Shown here in pieces: positions 1 to 8,104 of a stretch of 64,000 bases of DNA (positions are counted from its first letter, which is position 1; every line of letters begins with the position of its first letter). The DNA lies in the NCBI RefSeq assembly GCF_015476335.1, contig NZ_JADAQY010000005.1:124001-188000 (forward strand). Reading direction: 5' to 3'. The notes under the pieces are model-generated. The model ran no database searches and was not told the DNA's origin. It was given only the letters and a program-made list of their open reading frames with translations. The stretch is from Rickettsia endosymbiont of Cardiosporidium cionae (GTDB lineage Bacteria > Pseudomonadota > Alphaproteobacteria > Rickettsiales > Rickettsiaceae). The translations under genes and the position numbers were made by a program.

Positions 1-8
1 AGTGGAAT

Positions 9-305
9 ATGTCGTGGAAATGTCAGATCACTGGCGTAGGTACAAAATTTGGTAATAATGTATCACATTCAAATAGGAAAACCAGAAGAAGTTTTAAGCC
101 AAATTTAAGATCCATAACTTTTACTAGTGAAATCATGGGTAAAAGCTATAATCTGCTCGTAGCCGCTAAGTCTATTAGATCTATCGACAAATTTGGAGGA
201 TTTGATCAATTTATGATTCAGGTTAAAAATAACACGCTAACCAATTATGCTAAAACTATAAAAAGAAAAATATTAATAAACAATCAATTAGCGACCTCAA
301 ATTGA
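9..305 (+). CDS. rpmB: 50S ribosomal protein L28
   Basis: Structural protein of the large ribosomal subunit. The 98-residue product opens with the L28 signature, a Cys-Gln-Ile-Thr-Gly stretch at residues 5-9, followed by Gly-Asn-Asn-Val-Ser-His (15-20), the basic Arg-Arg-Ser-Phe-Lys-Pro-Asn-Leu segment near 26-33, and the Ser-Ile-Arg-Ser-Ile-Asp-Lys stretch near residue 56. The length matches alphaproteobacterial L28, which is longer than the 78-residue E. coli protein. The ATG lies just after an AGTGGA purine-rich element at the left edge, a plausible ribosome binding site. rpmE follows after 40 bases on the same strand, so the two ribosomal protein genes are probably co-transcribed. Confidence 0.95.
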   Translation: MSWKCQITGVGTKFGNNVSHSNRKTRRSFKPNLRSITFTSEIMGKSYNLLVAAKSIRSIDKFGGFDQFMIQVKNNTLTNYAKTIKRKILINNQLATSN

Positions 306-345
306 AGTAGATTTAAATTGATATATTAATTTATTAGAGAGAATT

Positions 346-573
346 ATGAAAAAAGACATTCATCCAAAATACAAAGAGTTAGAGATTAAAATTGGCAATG
401 ATAAGTTCTATACTAATTCTACGTATGCTGGAGATAAGATCTTAATGGATGTCGACTTCCGTGAGCACCCAGCTTGGAATAAAGCTTTAAGAGGAGTAGT
501 TAGTCAATCAAGTAAGAGTGTAAGTGGATTCAATAAAAAATTTTCTGGTATATCATTTTTATCAGAAAAATAA
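346..573 (+). CDS. rpmE: 50S ribosomal protein L31
   Basis: Large-subunit ribosomal protein of 75 residues. The N-terminal Lys-Lys-Asp-Ile-His-Pro-Lys-Tyr motif and the C-terminal half with Asp-Phe-Arg-Glu-His-Pro-Ala-Trp (about residues 37-44), typical of alphaproteobacterial L31, identify it. There is no CxxC zinc pair, so it is the cysteine-free form. An AGAGAG element precedes the ATG. It follows rpmB by 40 bases in the same direction, and fliQ starts 83 bases downstream. Confidence 0.94.
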   Translation: MKKDIHPKYKELEIKIGNDKFYTNSTYAGDKILMDVDFREHPAWNKALRGVVSQSSKSVSGFNKKFSGISFLSEK

Positions 574-656
574 AAATGAAGTTTCACTCACTAGGTGATA
601 TGGTATGATATATCTCATATCAAGTTTTCAGGTTAAAATGTTGTTGTAGCAGATTT

Positions 657-929
657 ATGGATATAGGCGCAATATCTGAAATAAGTAAGGAATCCATATA
701 TACGTTGATAGCTATTTCAAGCCCTATATTAATTTCATCCCTGGTAGTAGGGTTAGTTATATCATTGATACAGGCCCTAACACAAATACAGGAGTCTACA
801 CTGACATTTGTACCTAAAATCATCACAATTTTTATCGTATTAAGCATTTCTGCACCATATATTTTATTAAAATTAAGGGTATTTGTAGACCATATAATAC
901 AACTTATTAACCCTATATATGGCGGTTGA
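657..929 (+). CDS. fliQ: Flagellar export apparatus protein FliQ
   Basis: Small inner-membrane subunit of the flagellar type III export gate, which works with FliP and FliR in a helical core complex. The 90-residue product has the two-helix FliQ hairpin: helix one at about residues 15-40 (Ala-Ile-Ser-Ser-Pro into Val-Gly-Leu-Val-Ile-Ser) and helix two at about 50-75. Between them is the conserved loop with Leu-Thr-Gln-Ile-Gln-Glu-Ser-Thr-Leu-Thr-Phe-Val-Pro-Lys. The loop matches flagellar FliQ better than SctS of injectisomes as far as I can judge by eye. Partners FliO and FliP are encoded some 30 kb away at 30458-31507, so the flagellar genes are dispersed, as known for flagellated Rickettsiales. 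Confidence 0.88.
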   Translation: MDIGAISEISKESIYTLIAISSPILISSLVVGLVISLIQALTQIQESTLTFVPKIITIFIVLSISAPYILLKLRVFVDHIIQLINPIYGG

Positions 930-998
930 AGTATGTTATTAGCAGGGTTTGATTAAGCGGTTATTGAATCTAGAAGTATAAATCTACATTAATAGTTT

Positions 999-2657
999 CT
1001 ACAAAAGTTTCTTATGCTTATATTTTATAACTTCTTCGTTATTCGTAATATTAAGCGATTTCTGATAATCAGAATAATTACCTTCAAATAATTTAGGTGA
1101 ATTAGTATCAAAAACTAATATATGTGTAGCAATCCTATCTAAAAACCATCTATCATGGCTGATTACTATGATACATCCAGGGAATTCAAGTATAGCATCT
1201 TCTAAATTTCTTAAAGTACTAATATCAAGATCATTAGAAGGTTCATCTAAAAGTATCACATTAGCACTTGATCTTAGTGATTTTGCTAAATGCACTCTAT
1301 TTCTTTCACCTCCGGATAGCTCACGAATTTTTTTTTGTTGGACTGCCCCTTTAAAATTGAATGCTGCACAATATAATCTAGTTTTTATTGTACATTTATT
1401 AAACTCGAATACATCCAAGCTATCTGATATTTCTTCCCATACTGTTTTATTATCATCTAGATAATCACGCATTTGATCAACATATTGCAACTGAACTGTA
1501 GGCCCTATGTTAATAATACCTGAATCAGCTTTAATCCTTCCACTCAACATATTGAACAAACTAGTCTTACCTACACCATTTGGACCTACTATTCCTACTA
1601 TTGCGGCTTTGGGGATATTACAACTGAAATCTGAAAATAATATTTTATCACCAAGTTTTTTATTAAGATTTTGTATTTCAATAACTAGCTCTCCTAATCT
1701 TGGACCACTTGGTATAATAATTTGTGGAGTATCATAAACTCTATTTTGCTGATTATTAATTAATTCTTGATAAGCATTTATTCTTGCTTTACTCTTTTTT
1801 TGTCTACCCTTTGCCGATTGCTTAACCCACTCCAGTTCATTTTGTATCTGTTTTTTTTGTAAATTATCTGTTTTTTGTTCCTGTAATAATTTTTGATGCT
1901 TTTGTTCTAACCACGCAGAATAATTAGAATGCCAGACTATTGTTTCTCCCCTATCGATCTCTAATATCCACTCTGCAACGTTATCAAGAAAATATCTATC
2001 ATGAGTTATAGAAATCACAGTAGATTTATAATTCTTTAGGTAATTTTCTAGCCAAGAAACTGACTCAGCATCAAGGTGATTAGTAGGTTCATCAAGCAAT
2101 AGCATATCAGGTTGTTCTAATAATAATTTACATAGAGCTACTCTACGCTTTTCTCCACCAGAAATATTCTGAATTAGAGATTCTTTAGCAGGACATCTTA
2201 ACGCTTGCATTGCTATTTCTACTTCACGATCTATTTCCCAAGCATTACAAATGTCTATCTGTTCTTGAAGCGCTGATTGCTGTGCTAATAATCTCTCTAC
2301 TTCATCACTATCAATAACGGTACTAAATTTGTTGCTGATAGTATTAAAATCGTCTAATAACTGTTTTTTATATTGTAGCCCCTGCATAATATTTTCAAAA
2401 ACGGTTTTATCATTATCCAATTTAGGTTCTTGAGCAAAATATCCTATTCTAATACCATCTGCTGCAAAAGCCTCGCCTTCATATTCTTTATCCAGCCCAG
2501 ACATAATTTTCAGCAAACTAGATTTACCTGCTCCATTATGGCCTATAATACCAATTTTTGCTCCGTACAAAAAAGATAGGAAAGTTTCCTTTAAGATTAA
2601 TTTACCATTAATAGTTTTACTTAAACCCTTCATGGTAAATATATATTTATAAGACAT
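999..2657 (-). CDS. ettA: Energy-dependent translational throttle protein EttA (ABC-F ATPase)
   Basis: Soluble ABC-F ATPase that binds the ribosomal E site and gates entry into elongation according to ADP/ATP level. The 552 residues hold two ABC domains. The first has Walker A Gly-His-Asn-Gly-Ala-Gly-Lys-Ser and signature Ser-Gly-Gly-Glu-Lys-Arg-Arg; the second has Gly-Pro-Asn-Gly-Val-Gly-Lys-Thr and Ser-Gly-Gly-Glu-Arg-Asn-Arg. Both Walker B strands end in Leu-Leu-Asp-Glu-Pro, followed by the D-loop (Asn-His-Leu-Asp and Asn-Asp-Leu-Asp). The EttA-type arm and the linker with Ile-Pro-Ser-Gly-Pro-Arg-Leu-Gly are present and the length is that of E. coli EttA (555). AAGGTG lies 6 bases before the ATG. 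It is the last gene of the ndk-to-ettA minus-strand run. Confidence 0.93.
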   Translation of the reverse strand: MSYKYIFTMKGLSKTINGKLILKETFLSFLYGAKIGIIGHNGAGKSSLLKIMSGLDKEYEGEAFAADGIRIGYFAQEPKLDNDKTVFENIMQGLQYKKQLLDDFNTISNKFSTVIDSDEVERLLAQQSALQEQIDICNAWEIDREVEIAMQALRCPAKESLIQNISGGEKRRVALCKLLLEQPDMLLLDEPTNHLDAESVSWLENYLKNYKSTVISITHDRYFLDNVAEWILEIDRGETIVWHSNYSAWLEQKHQKLLQEQKTDNLQKKQIQNELEWVKQSAKGRQKKSKARINAYQELINNQQNRVYDTPQIIIPSGPRLGELVIEIQNLNKKLGDKILFSDFSCNIPKAAIVGIVGPNGVGKTSLFNMLSGRIKADSGIINIGPTVQLQYVDQMRDYLDDNKTVWEEISDSLDVFEFNKCTIKTRLYCAAFNFKGAVQQKKIRELSGGERNRVHLAKSLRSSANVILLDEPSNDLDISTLRNLEDAILEFPGCIIVISHDRWFLDRIATHILVFDTNSPKLFEGNYSDYQKSLNITNNEEVIKYKHKKLL

Positions 2658-2686
2658 TGATTCACCTTATTATTTTATTAAAATCC

Positions 2687-3337
2687 TTATATTTTCATAT
2701 GAGATTTTTGCCAATCAGAATTAAATTTTTTTAACCCAACATCAGTAAGATCATGTTTAATCATATCAGCAAAGATCTTCTCTGGTAAAGTAGCAACATC
2801 AGCTTTACAACAAGCTGTTTGATACACATCATCTACAGATCTAATTGAAGCTGCTAAAATCTTTGTAGAATAATTGCAATAATCAAATATTTTCCGTATT
2901 TGTTGTAACAATATCATTGGATCTTGCATATTATCTCTTAACCTGCCTATAAAAGGAGATACATAATATGCTCCAGCTTTAGCTGCTAATAATGCTTGAT
3001 TCGCAGAGAAACATAAAGTCATGTTCACTTTATATCCCATATTATTAAAATAATAGCAAGCTTTTATTCCATCCCAAGTTATAGGGAGTTTGATTACAAT
3101 ATTCGGTGCTATAGATACAATCTTGCGCCCTTCTATCACTATATCATCGTAATCTCCAGCTAGTACTTCTACACTTACATCTCCTTCAACGACACTAGAT
3201 ATATTAGTAACCAACTCATAAAAATCACCATTCTCTTTTGAGAATAGTGAAGGATTAGTAGTAACTCCATCTAATATATGGTAACTGCTATACAGTTTTA
3301 TTGCTTCAATATTTGTTGAATCCAGAAATAACTTCAT
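2687..3337 (-). CDS. tal: Transaldolase / fructose-6-phosphate aldolase family protein
   Basis: Short-form (about 215 residues) class I aldolase of the TalC/FSA family, annotated as probable transaldolase in related bacteria. It probably moves dihydroxyacetone units between sugar phosphates in the non-oxidative pentose phosphate pathway. Visible family motifs are the start with Phe-Leu-Asp-Ser-Thr-Asn, the Gly-Val-Thr-Thr-Asn-Pro-Ser stretch at about 24-30, the Schiff-base lysine in Val-Ile-Lys-Leu-Pro (Lys83), and the phosphate-binding Ala-Ala-Ser-Ile-Arg region near residue 163. A minority of this family are true fructose-6-phosphate aldolases, and sequence alone does not separate the activities here. 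It sits one base downstream of parB and 29 bases upstream of ettA in the same operon. Confidence 0.85.
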   Translation of the reverse strand: MKLFLDSTNIEAIKLYSSYHILDGVTTNPSLFSKENGDFYELVTNISSVVEGDVSVEVLAGDYDDIVIEGRKIVSIAPNIVIKLPITWDGIKACYYFNNMGYKVNMTLCFSANQALLAAKAGAYYVSPFIGRLRDNMQDPMILLQQIRKIFDYCNYSTKILAASIRSVDDVYQTACCKADVATLPEKIFADMIKHDLTDVGLKKFNSDWQKSHMKI

Positions 3338-3338
3338 A

Positions 3339-4235
3339 TTATTTTAATTTATCTAATTTTGATAATAATTCATCTAACTCATATAAGTCCCTATAGTAGA
3401 ACGATAATTTACCACATTTACTAGAGTTATCTAATTTTACTTTCATATTAAATTTCATACTAAGTGACTCAGTAATCAACAATAGATCATTATCTTGCTG
3501 ATTCTCGGTTGCAACGGGTCTTGAGGCTATATCATCTAGATTACAATTTTTTTTCTGATGAGTATCATTTTTTTTTCTGATCTGTACTAAAGACTCTAAT
3601 TGCCTAACGCTTAATCCTTCATTCAACACACGCTGTACCAATTTTTCTGGATTATCTAATCCTATTAAACATCTTGCTTGCCCCATAGTGATTTTCTTTT
3701 GCATTACCAAATTTTGTACCATATCTGGCAATTTTAATAATCTTAATAAGTTAGAAATATAACTTCTACTTTTTCCTATTATATTAGCCAATTCTTCATG
3801 AGAATACTGAAACTCATCAATTAGCTGTTTTAATCCTTCGGATTCTTCAATAGGGTTAAGATTCTCACGTTGGATATTTTCAATAAGAGATATTTCATAA
3901 ATATTTCTTTTGCTCAAATGTTTTATTATAACAGGTATTTTTTCCATAGATAATAACTTACAGGCTCTGTACCTACGTTCTCCTGCAATAATTTGATATT
4001 TTTTATCAGATACTTCTGTAACTACAATAGGTTGAATTAAGCCATTACTTGTAATAGAATTTGCTAATTCTTGTAACTTATCCTTATCAAAATATTTCCT
4101 TGCTTGCAACAGATTTGGTTCTATATCATTAATATCTACAAAGCACTGGTTGGTGATTATGTTATGATCAATTCTTTCTATTTTTTCACCAATTAAAGAG
4201 TGTAATCCCCTACCTAAAACATTAAGTTTTGCCAT
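3339..4235 (-). CDS. parB: Chromosome partitioning protein ParB
   Basis: DNA-binding CTPase that loads at parS and spreads to form the segregation complex moved by ParA. The 298-residue protein starts with the Leu-Gly-Arg-Gly-Leu-His-Ser-Leu-Ile motif common to chromosomal ParB. It continues with the catalytic ParB/Srx domain containing Ile-Ala-Gly-Glu-Arg-Arg-Tyr-Arg-Ala (box II, about 102-110) and Glu-Asn-Ile-Gln-Arg-Glu-Asn-Leu-Asn-Pro-Ile-Glu-Glu, then a helix-turn-helix with Gly-Lys-Ser-Arg-Ser-Tyr-Ile-Ser-Asn. The C-terminus is a basic linker and dimerisation domain. The start codon overlaps the end of parA by 14 bases. A perfect parS lies about 1.4 kb upstream in rsmG. Confidence 0.94.
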   Translation of the reverse strand: MAKLNVLGRGLHSLIGEKIERIDHNIITNQCFVDINDIEPNLLQARKYFDKDKLQELANSITSNGLIQPIVVTEVSDKKYQIIAGERRYRACKLLSMEKIPVIIKHLSKRNIYEISLIENIQRENLNPIEESEGLKQLIDEFQYSHEELANIIGKSRSYISNLLRLLKLPDMVQNLVMQKKITMGQARCLIGLDNPEKLVQRVLNEGLSVRQLESLVQIRKKNDTHQKKNCNLDDIASRPVATENQQDNDLLLITESLSMKFNMKVKLDNSSKCGKLSFYYRDLYELDELLSKLDKLK

Positions 4236-5034
4236 ATTCTGCTACAATTTTGTGGTTAACCTTAGTTAAAGATTCTCTTGCAAAAAACTCTTTTGCTAGA
4301 TTAACATATGCATTTGCTCCTGTAGATTTATGATCATAAATAATAGCCACCTTTCCGTGAGAAGGTGCTTCAGCAAGTTTTACATTTCTAGGTATAGAAG
4401 TTTCATATACAGTATTACCTAAATGTGAACGCACCTCAGTTGCTACAGAGTCTGTGAGGCGATTTCTTTTATCATACATAGTAAATAATATACCCGAAAT
4501 TTTAATATTAGGATTTATACATTTTTTTACCATATCTACAGTTTTTAACAAATTGCCTAATCCTTCCAATGAATAAAAATCGCACAACATAGGGATAATA
4601 ATTTCATCTGATGCTGCTAACGCATTAATTGTCAACAAATTTAAAGATGGAGGACAATCTATTAAAATATACTGATATTTATCATATACTGAGACAAGTG
4701 CTCGTTGCAGTATTTTTTCACGATCTTTTACAGCAGAAATTTCAATATCTATTGCTGAGAGATGAACATTTGCTGGCACCATTTCCAGATCAGGAATTTC
4801 TGTCTTTAGTGTAGCTTCTTCTACCGTATTCAACCCCTTCAATAACTGATACGAAGTAATCTTTCTATCAGATTGTTTAATCCCCAATCCACTACTACTA
4901 TTAGCCTGAGCATCTAGATCAACTAATAACACTTTTTTTTCCATTATAGCAAATATAGCAGATAAATTCACTGCTGTTGTAGTTTTACCTACACCTCCTT
5001 TTTGATTCACTACAGATACAATTTTAGGTCTCAT
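4222..5034 (-). CDS. parA: Chromosome partitioning ATPase ParA (Soj)
   Basis: Deviant Walker-type ATPase that forms a nucleoid-bound gradient pulling ParB-parS complexes apart. The 270 residues begin with the family's Ile-Val-Ser-Val-Val-Asn-Gln-Lys-Gly-Gly-Val-Gly-Lys-Thr-Thr motif (deviant Walker A, Lys12 and Lys17). Asp-Leu-Asp-Ala-Gln (Walker A') and Leu-Ile-Asp-Cys-Pro-Pro-Ser (Walker B) follow. The length matches chromosomal Soj proteins. The gene overlaps rsmG by 4 bases and parB by 14, so translation of the three is probably coupled. Gene order mnmG-rsmG-parA-parB is the classic chromosomal arrangement, so this is not a plasmid system. Confidence 0.95.
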   Translation of the reverse strand: MRPKIVSVVNQKGGVGKTTTAVNLSAIFAIMEKKVLLVDLDAQANSSSGLGIKQSDRKITSYQLLKGLNTVEEATLKTEIPDLEMVPANVHLSAIDIEISAVKDREKILQRALVSVYDKYQYILIDCPPSLNLLTINALAASDEIIIPMLCDFYSLEGLGNLLKTVDMVKKCINPNIKISGILFTMYDKRNRLTDSVATEVRSHLGNTVYETSIPRNVKLAEAPSHGKVAIIYDHKSTGANAYVNLAKEFFARESLTKVNHKIVAEYGKT

Positions 5035-5621
5035 AATAATGGTGAGATATTCTCTATTTCCAATATATTCCCAGAATCTGAAGTAAGACTCTGATAAATA
5101 TTGTAATCAAATTGCCAAGTTTTTTTTGTTATCAATATTTCATCCATACATTTTTTAGATTTATTCAATAATATTTTATATTTTATAGTGAAACTTCTGG
5201 TAGTATCAAGAATTTTTTGGATACTACCATAACCTCTTGAAGTTAGAATATCACAAAACATAATATCACGTGAAGTAATAAATTGATTCAATATCTTTAT
5301 ATTATTCTGAGATAATTTTGATACATATAGTAAAAAAGAACATTTTTTCACATTAGATTCTATTAAAGTAACGTTTTTGACCCCTGCTATAGATAAAACC
5401 ATCCCAGGGAATCCTGCTCCTGAACCTAGATCAACCAAGTGAATATCGAGGTTATCTATAAATTTTATTAATTGTAAAGAATCTAAAATATGCCTATCCC
5501 ACAAAAACTGTTGATCATGTTTAGATACTAAATTAATAGCCCTATTCCACTTTAACAACAATTTTTGATATTCCTTCAATCTCATAAATGTTTCACGTGA
5601 AACACCTAAATTATTAAACAT
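5031..5621 (-). CDS. rsmG: 16S rRNA (guanine-N7)-methyltransferase RsmG
   Basis: SAM-dependent methyltransferase that modifies a guanine near position 527 of 16S rRNA. The 196-residue product has the RsmG start (Val-Ser-Arg-Glu-Thr-Phe), the Trp-Asn-Arg-Ala-Ile-Asn-Leu-Val segment, the Asp-Arg-His-Ile-Leu-Asp-Ser-Leu motif and the SAM-binding Val-Asp-Leu-Gly-Ser-Gly-Ala-Gly-Phe-Pro-Gly loop. The region where most family members have Ala-Arg-Ala reads Thr-Ser-Arg-Gly, a mild divergence. It begins 8 bases after mnmG and overlaps parA by 4. Codons 6-11 carry a perfect parS site, so this stretch serves both coding and partition. Confidence 0.93.
   Translation of the reverse strand: MFNNLGVSRETFMRLKEYQKLLLKWNRAINLVSKHDQQFLWDRHILDSLQLIKFIDNLDIHLVDLGSGAGFPGMVLSIAGVKNVTLIESNVKKCSFLLYVSKLSQNNIKILNQFITSRDIMFCDILTSRGYGSIQKILDTTRSFTIKYKILLNKSKKCMDEILITKKTWQFDYNIYQSLTSDSGNILEIENISPLL
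5589..5604. promoter_or_regulatory. parS centromere site (ParB binding)
   Basis: A perfect 16-bp palindrome, TGTTTCACGTGAAACA, identical to the consensus chromosomal parS. It lies inside the first dozen codons of rsmG and encodes the Val-Ser-Arg-Glu-Thr residues of RsmG. parS at this position of gidB/rsmG is known in other bacteria. It sits 0.6 kb upstream of parA, so it is very likely the loading site for the ParB encoded here. I saw no second complete copy in this window. Confidence 0.93.
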
Positions 5622-5628
5622 TACACTT

Positions 5629-7497
5629 CTATTTAAAGTGTTTATAGTTTTTTATAGAGATGATCAAGGCAATTAAAGCTGCTGGTGTAATACCAGGGAT
5701 TCTCTTTGCTTCACCTACTGTCTGAGGATTATATTGCAATAATTTTTCTTTAGTTTCTAATGATAATGTATCAATACAACGGTAATTAATATCATTTGGT
5801 ATCACTTGAGATTCTTCTTTTTGTAGTAAATTAATTTCCTTTGATTGATGATTTAAATAACTAGAATATTTCGATTCTATTGATAAATATTCTATGTAAT
5901 GCCTATTAACTTTTTTTAACTCTGGAAATAGTTTCATGGTTTTTTCTATACCAACATCCTTCATGCCTAAAAGCTGAAATGCATTTTTACTTTTACCATC
6001 TTGAGTAAAATATATACCTTGTTTCAATAGGCTATTACAAGTAATATTAAGAGATAGCACTAATTTTGTTATTTCATTAATTTCTTTATTTTTTTTACTG
6101 AAATTATTTCTACGTTTTGTACCTATAAGCCCTATATTGATTCCCTTATTTGTTAACCTTATATCCGCATTATCTGCTCTTATACTCAACCTATATTCTG
6201 ATCTAGAGGTAAACATTCTATAGGGCTCAGAAACACCTAAAGTTATCAAGTCATCTATCATAACCCCAATGTAAGCATCAGATCTTGTCAAAATAAATGG
6301 ATCTCGCTTTAATATCTTTAGAGCAGCATTTACTCCAGCCATTAACCCTTGCGCTGCTGCTTCTTCGTAACCTGTGGTACCATTAATTTGTCCTGCAAGG
6401 TATAAATTCTGAATTTTCTGAGTTTCTAATGTGTTATATAACTCTTTGGGATTTATATAATTATATTCTATAGCATACCCTGGTTTTAATAATTTTACAT
6501 TTTCTAATCCTTGGATACTGCGAAGAAATTTTATCTGAATATCTTCAGGTAATGAATTAGAGATTCCATTGGGGTAAACAACAGGATTGCCTAATCCTTC
6601 TGGTTCAAGAAAAATTTGGTGGGATAATTTGTTACTAAACTTAACAATTTTATCTTCAATAGATGGACAATATCTAGGCCCTACAGAAGATATAGCCCCA
6701 GAATAAATTGCGGATTCTGTTAAATGATCTTTGATAATATTGTGCGTCTCTTTATTTGTATGAGTGATAAAACATTCAATTTGAGGCAATAGTATTTTTC
6801 CAGTCATCATTGAGAATGGCCTAGGTACAGAATCCCCTGGTTGAACGATTAACTTACTATAATCTATAGTTTTTGCTTCTAACCTTGGTGGAGTACCAGT
6901 TTTTAATCTTTTTACCTCTAGCCCAGATTGAGTTAACTTCTTAGAAATTTTACACTCAGCTTTTTCTCCAGACTTAGATTGTAATATCTGCTCACGGCCT
7001 ATATGTATAACTGCGGACAAAAAAGTCCCTGTAGTTAAAATTAGTTTTTTACAACAGATTGTTCCATTACTCCTAGTAACTATTGCAATAATCTTATTAT
7101 TGGAGATAACTAATTCTTCAACAGCATCAAACATCAACTGAACATTGTCATGATTCAAAAGATTGTGACACATATTAATTTTGTATAAATCTCTATCAGC
7201 CTGAGCCCTAGGCCCCCAAACTGCTGGCCCTTTACTTTCATTTAACATTTTGTAATGTATCCCAGATTTATCTATAGTTTTTGCCATTAGTCCATCAAGA
7301 GCATCTATCTCCTTTACTAGAGTTCCCTTACCTATACCACCTATAGAGGGGTTGCAAGACATAGCACCAACATCACTCTGATGCAAAGTAATCAGCAAAG
7401 TCTCCACTCCTAACCTGGCTGAAGCTGAAGCCGCCTCACAACCTGCATGTCCTCCCCCTACTACTACCACATCATAATTAGATCTTGTTTGAAACAT
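5629..7497 (-). CDS. mnmG: tRNA uridine-5-carboxymethylaminomethyl(34) synthesis enzyme MnmG (GidA)
   Basis: FAD-binding enzyme that, with MnmE, adds a carboxymethylaminomethyl group to the wobble uridine of several tRNAs. The 622 residues start with the dinucleotide-binding motif [13 protein letters not shown] (about 11-23). They continue with the [13 protein letters not shown] motif and the Gly-Thr-Pro-Pro-Arg-Leu segment, and carry [15 protein letters not shown] in the second half. Length and C-terminal helical domain are normal. It starts 2 bases after ndk and ends 7 bases before rsmG, so it is clearly in the same operon. Confidence 0.96.
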   Translation of the reverse strand: MFQTRSNYDVVVVGGGHAGCEAASASARLGVETLLITLHQSDVGAMSCNPSIGGIGKGTLVKEIDALDGLMAKTIDKSGIHYKMLNESKGPAVWGPRAQADRDLYKINMCHNLLNHDNVQLMFDAVEELVISNNKIIAIVTRSNGTICCKKLILTTGTFLSAVIHIGREQILQSKSGEKAECKISKKLTQSGLEVKRLKTGTPPRLEAKTIDYSKLIVQPGDSVPRPFSMMTGKILLPQIECFITHTNKETHNIIKDHLTESAIYSGAISSVGPRYCPSIEDKIVKFSNKLSHQIFLEPEGLGNPVVYPNGISNSLPEDIQIKFLRSIQGLENVKLLKPGYAIEYNYINPKELYNTLETQKIQNLYLAGQINGTTGYEEAAAQGLMAGVNAALKILKRDPFILTRSDAYIGVMIDDLITLGVSEPYRMFTSRSEYRLSIRADNADIRLTNKGINIGLIGTKRRNNFSKKNKEINEITKLVLSLNITCNSLLKQGIYFTQDGKSKNAFQLLGMKDVGIEKTMKLFPELKKVNRHYIEYLSIESKYSSYLNHQSKEINLLQKEESQVIPNDINYRCIDTLSLETKEKLLQYNPQTVGEAKRIPGITPAALIALIISIKNYKHFK

Positions 7498-7499
7498 TT

Positions 7500-7922
7500 T
7501 TATTCCAATATTTCATGTTGTTTAAAGAAAAAATCTATTTCCCTAGCAGCACTTATTGTGCTATCGGAACCATGAATACTATTAGCCTGTATATTCTGGG
7601 CAAATTTCTGTCTTATTGTACCTTCAGCTGCCTTTACAGGATCAGTAGCACCCATTATTTTTCTATTTTTATATATAGCATTCTCACCCTGAAGTACCTG
7701 AACAACTACAGGACCTGATATCATGTATTCTACCAAATCACCGAAAAAACTACTATTGTTATGTTCCATGTAGAATGCTTCAGCCTGGACTTTAGATAAA
7801 AGCAACATACGCTGTGCTACAATTTTTAGCCCTACTGACTCTAAATCTGCAATTACCAGACCTATCAAATTGCGCTTAGTAATATCTGGTTTAATAATTG
7901 AGAGTGTATATTCAAAAATCAT
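7500..7922 (-). CDS. ndk: Nucleoside diphosphate kinase
   Basis: Transfers the gamma-phosphate of ATP to nucleoside diphosphates through a phosphohistidine. The 140-residue product has the Leu-Ser-Ile-Ile-Lys-Pro-Asp start and the active-site Asn-Ser-Ile-His-Gly-Ser-Asp-Ser motif with His117, and the length is standard. It is the first gene of the minus-strand run. A candidate promoter (TTGACT, 18-bp spacer, TATATT, at 7927-7956) would end only four bases before the ATG, implying an almost leaderless message if it is real. No good Shine-Dalgarno element is visible, which fits but does not prove that reading. Confidence 0.95.
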   Translation of the reverse strand: MIFEYTLSIIKPDITKRNLIGLVIADLESVGLKIVAQRMLLLSKVQAEAFYMEHNNSSFFGDLVEYMISGPVVVQVLQGENAIYKNRKIMGATDPVKAAEGTIRQKFAQNIQANSIHGSDSTISAAREIDFFFKQHEILE

Positions 7923-7926
7923 ATAA

Positions 7927-7956
7927 AATATATAACTAGTTATGTAACTCAGTCAA
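7927..7956 (-). promoter_or_regulatory. Candidate promoter of the ndk-mnmG-rsmG-parAB operon
   Basis: On the minus strand TTGACT (7951-7956) and TATATT (7927-7932) are separated by 18 bases, each one base from the sigma-70 consensus. The -35 lies within a 14-bp dyad, CTCAGT-TG-ACTGAG. The distance to the ATG at 7922 would make the transcript nearly leaderless, so the call is tentative. AT-rich DNA gives many chance matches. Confidence 0.35.
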
Positions 7957-8016
7957 CTGAGACGAAATAACAATGCATTATAAACAAAAATTCTCGTGTA
8001 ATCAATAGATGGACAG

Positions 8017-8038
8017 TATTTTATTGATCAATAAAATA
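8017..8038. promoter_or_regulatory. 22-bp perfect palindrome, candidate operator upstream of glnII
   Basis: Positions 8017-8038 form an uninterrupted perfect palindrome with 11-base arms (left arm TATTTTATTGA). It overlaps the -35 hexamer of the best candidate glnII promoter (8024-8052) and lies in the divergent ndk/glnII control region. A dimeric regulator bound here would be placed to block or modulate RNA polymerase. Which regulator is unknown; NtrX is an obvious but unproven candidate. Confidence 0.5.
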
Positions 8039-8052
8039 ATCCTATATATAAT
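8024..8052 (+). promoter_or_regulatory. Candidate sigma-70 promoter of glnII
   Basis: TTGATC (8024-8029), a 17-base spacer and a consensus TATAAT (8047-8052). The predicted start near 8059 leaves a leader of roughly 45 bases before the ATG at 8105. The -35 element lies within the 22-bp palindrome at 8017-8038. Confidence 0.55.
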
Positions 8053-8104
8053 CCAAGCTAGTTATTAAGTAAATAAATATACGAATAATAAATAAGCAAG
8101 AAAG

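Noticed and set aside
620-847. 75-codon minus-strand reading frame opposite fliQ
   Set aside because: Antisense shadow of a recognised gene with no supporting motif.
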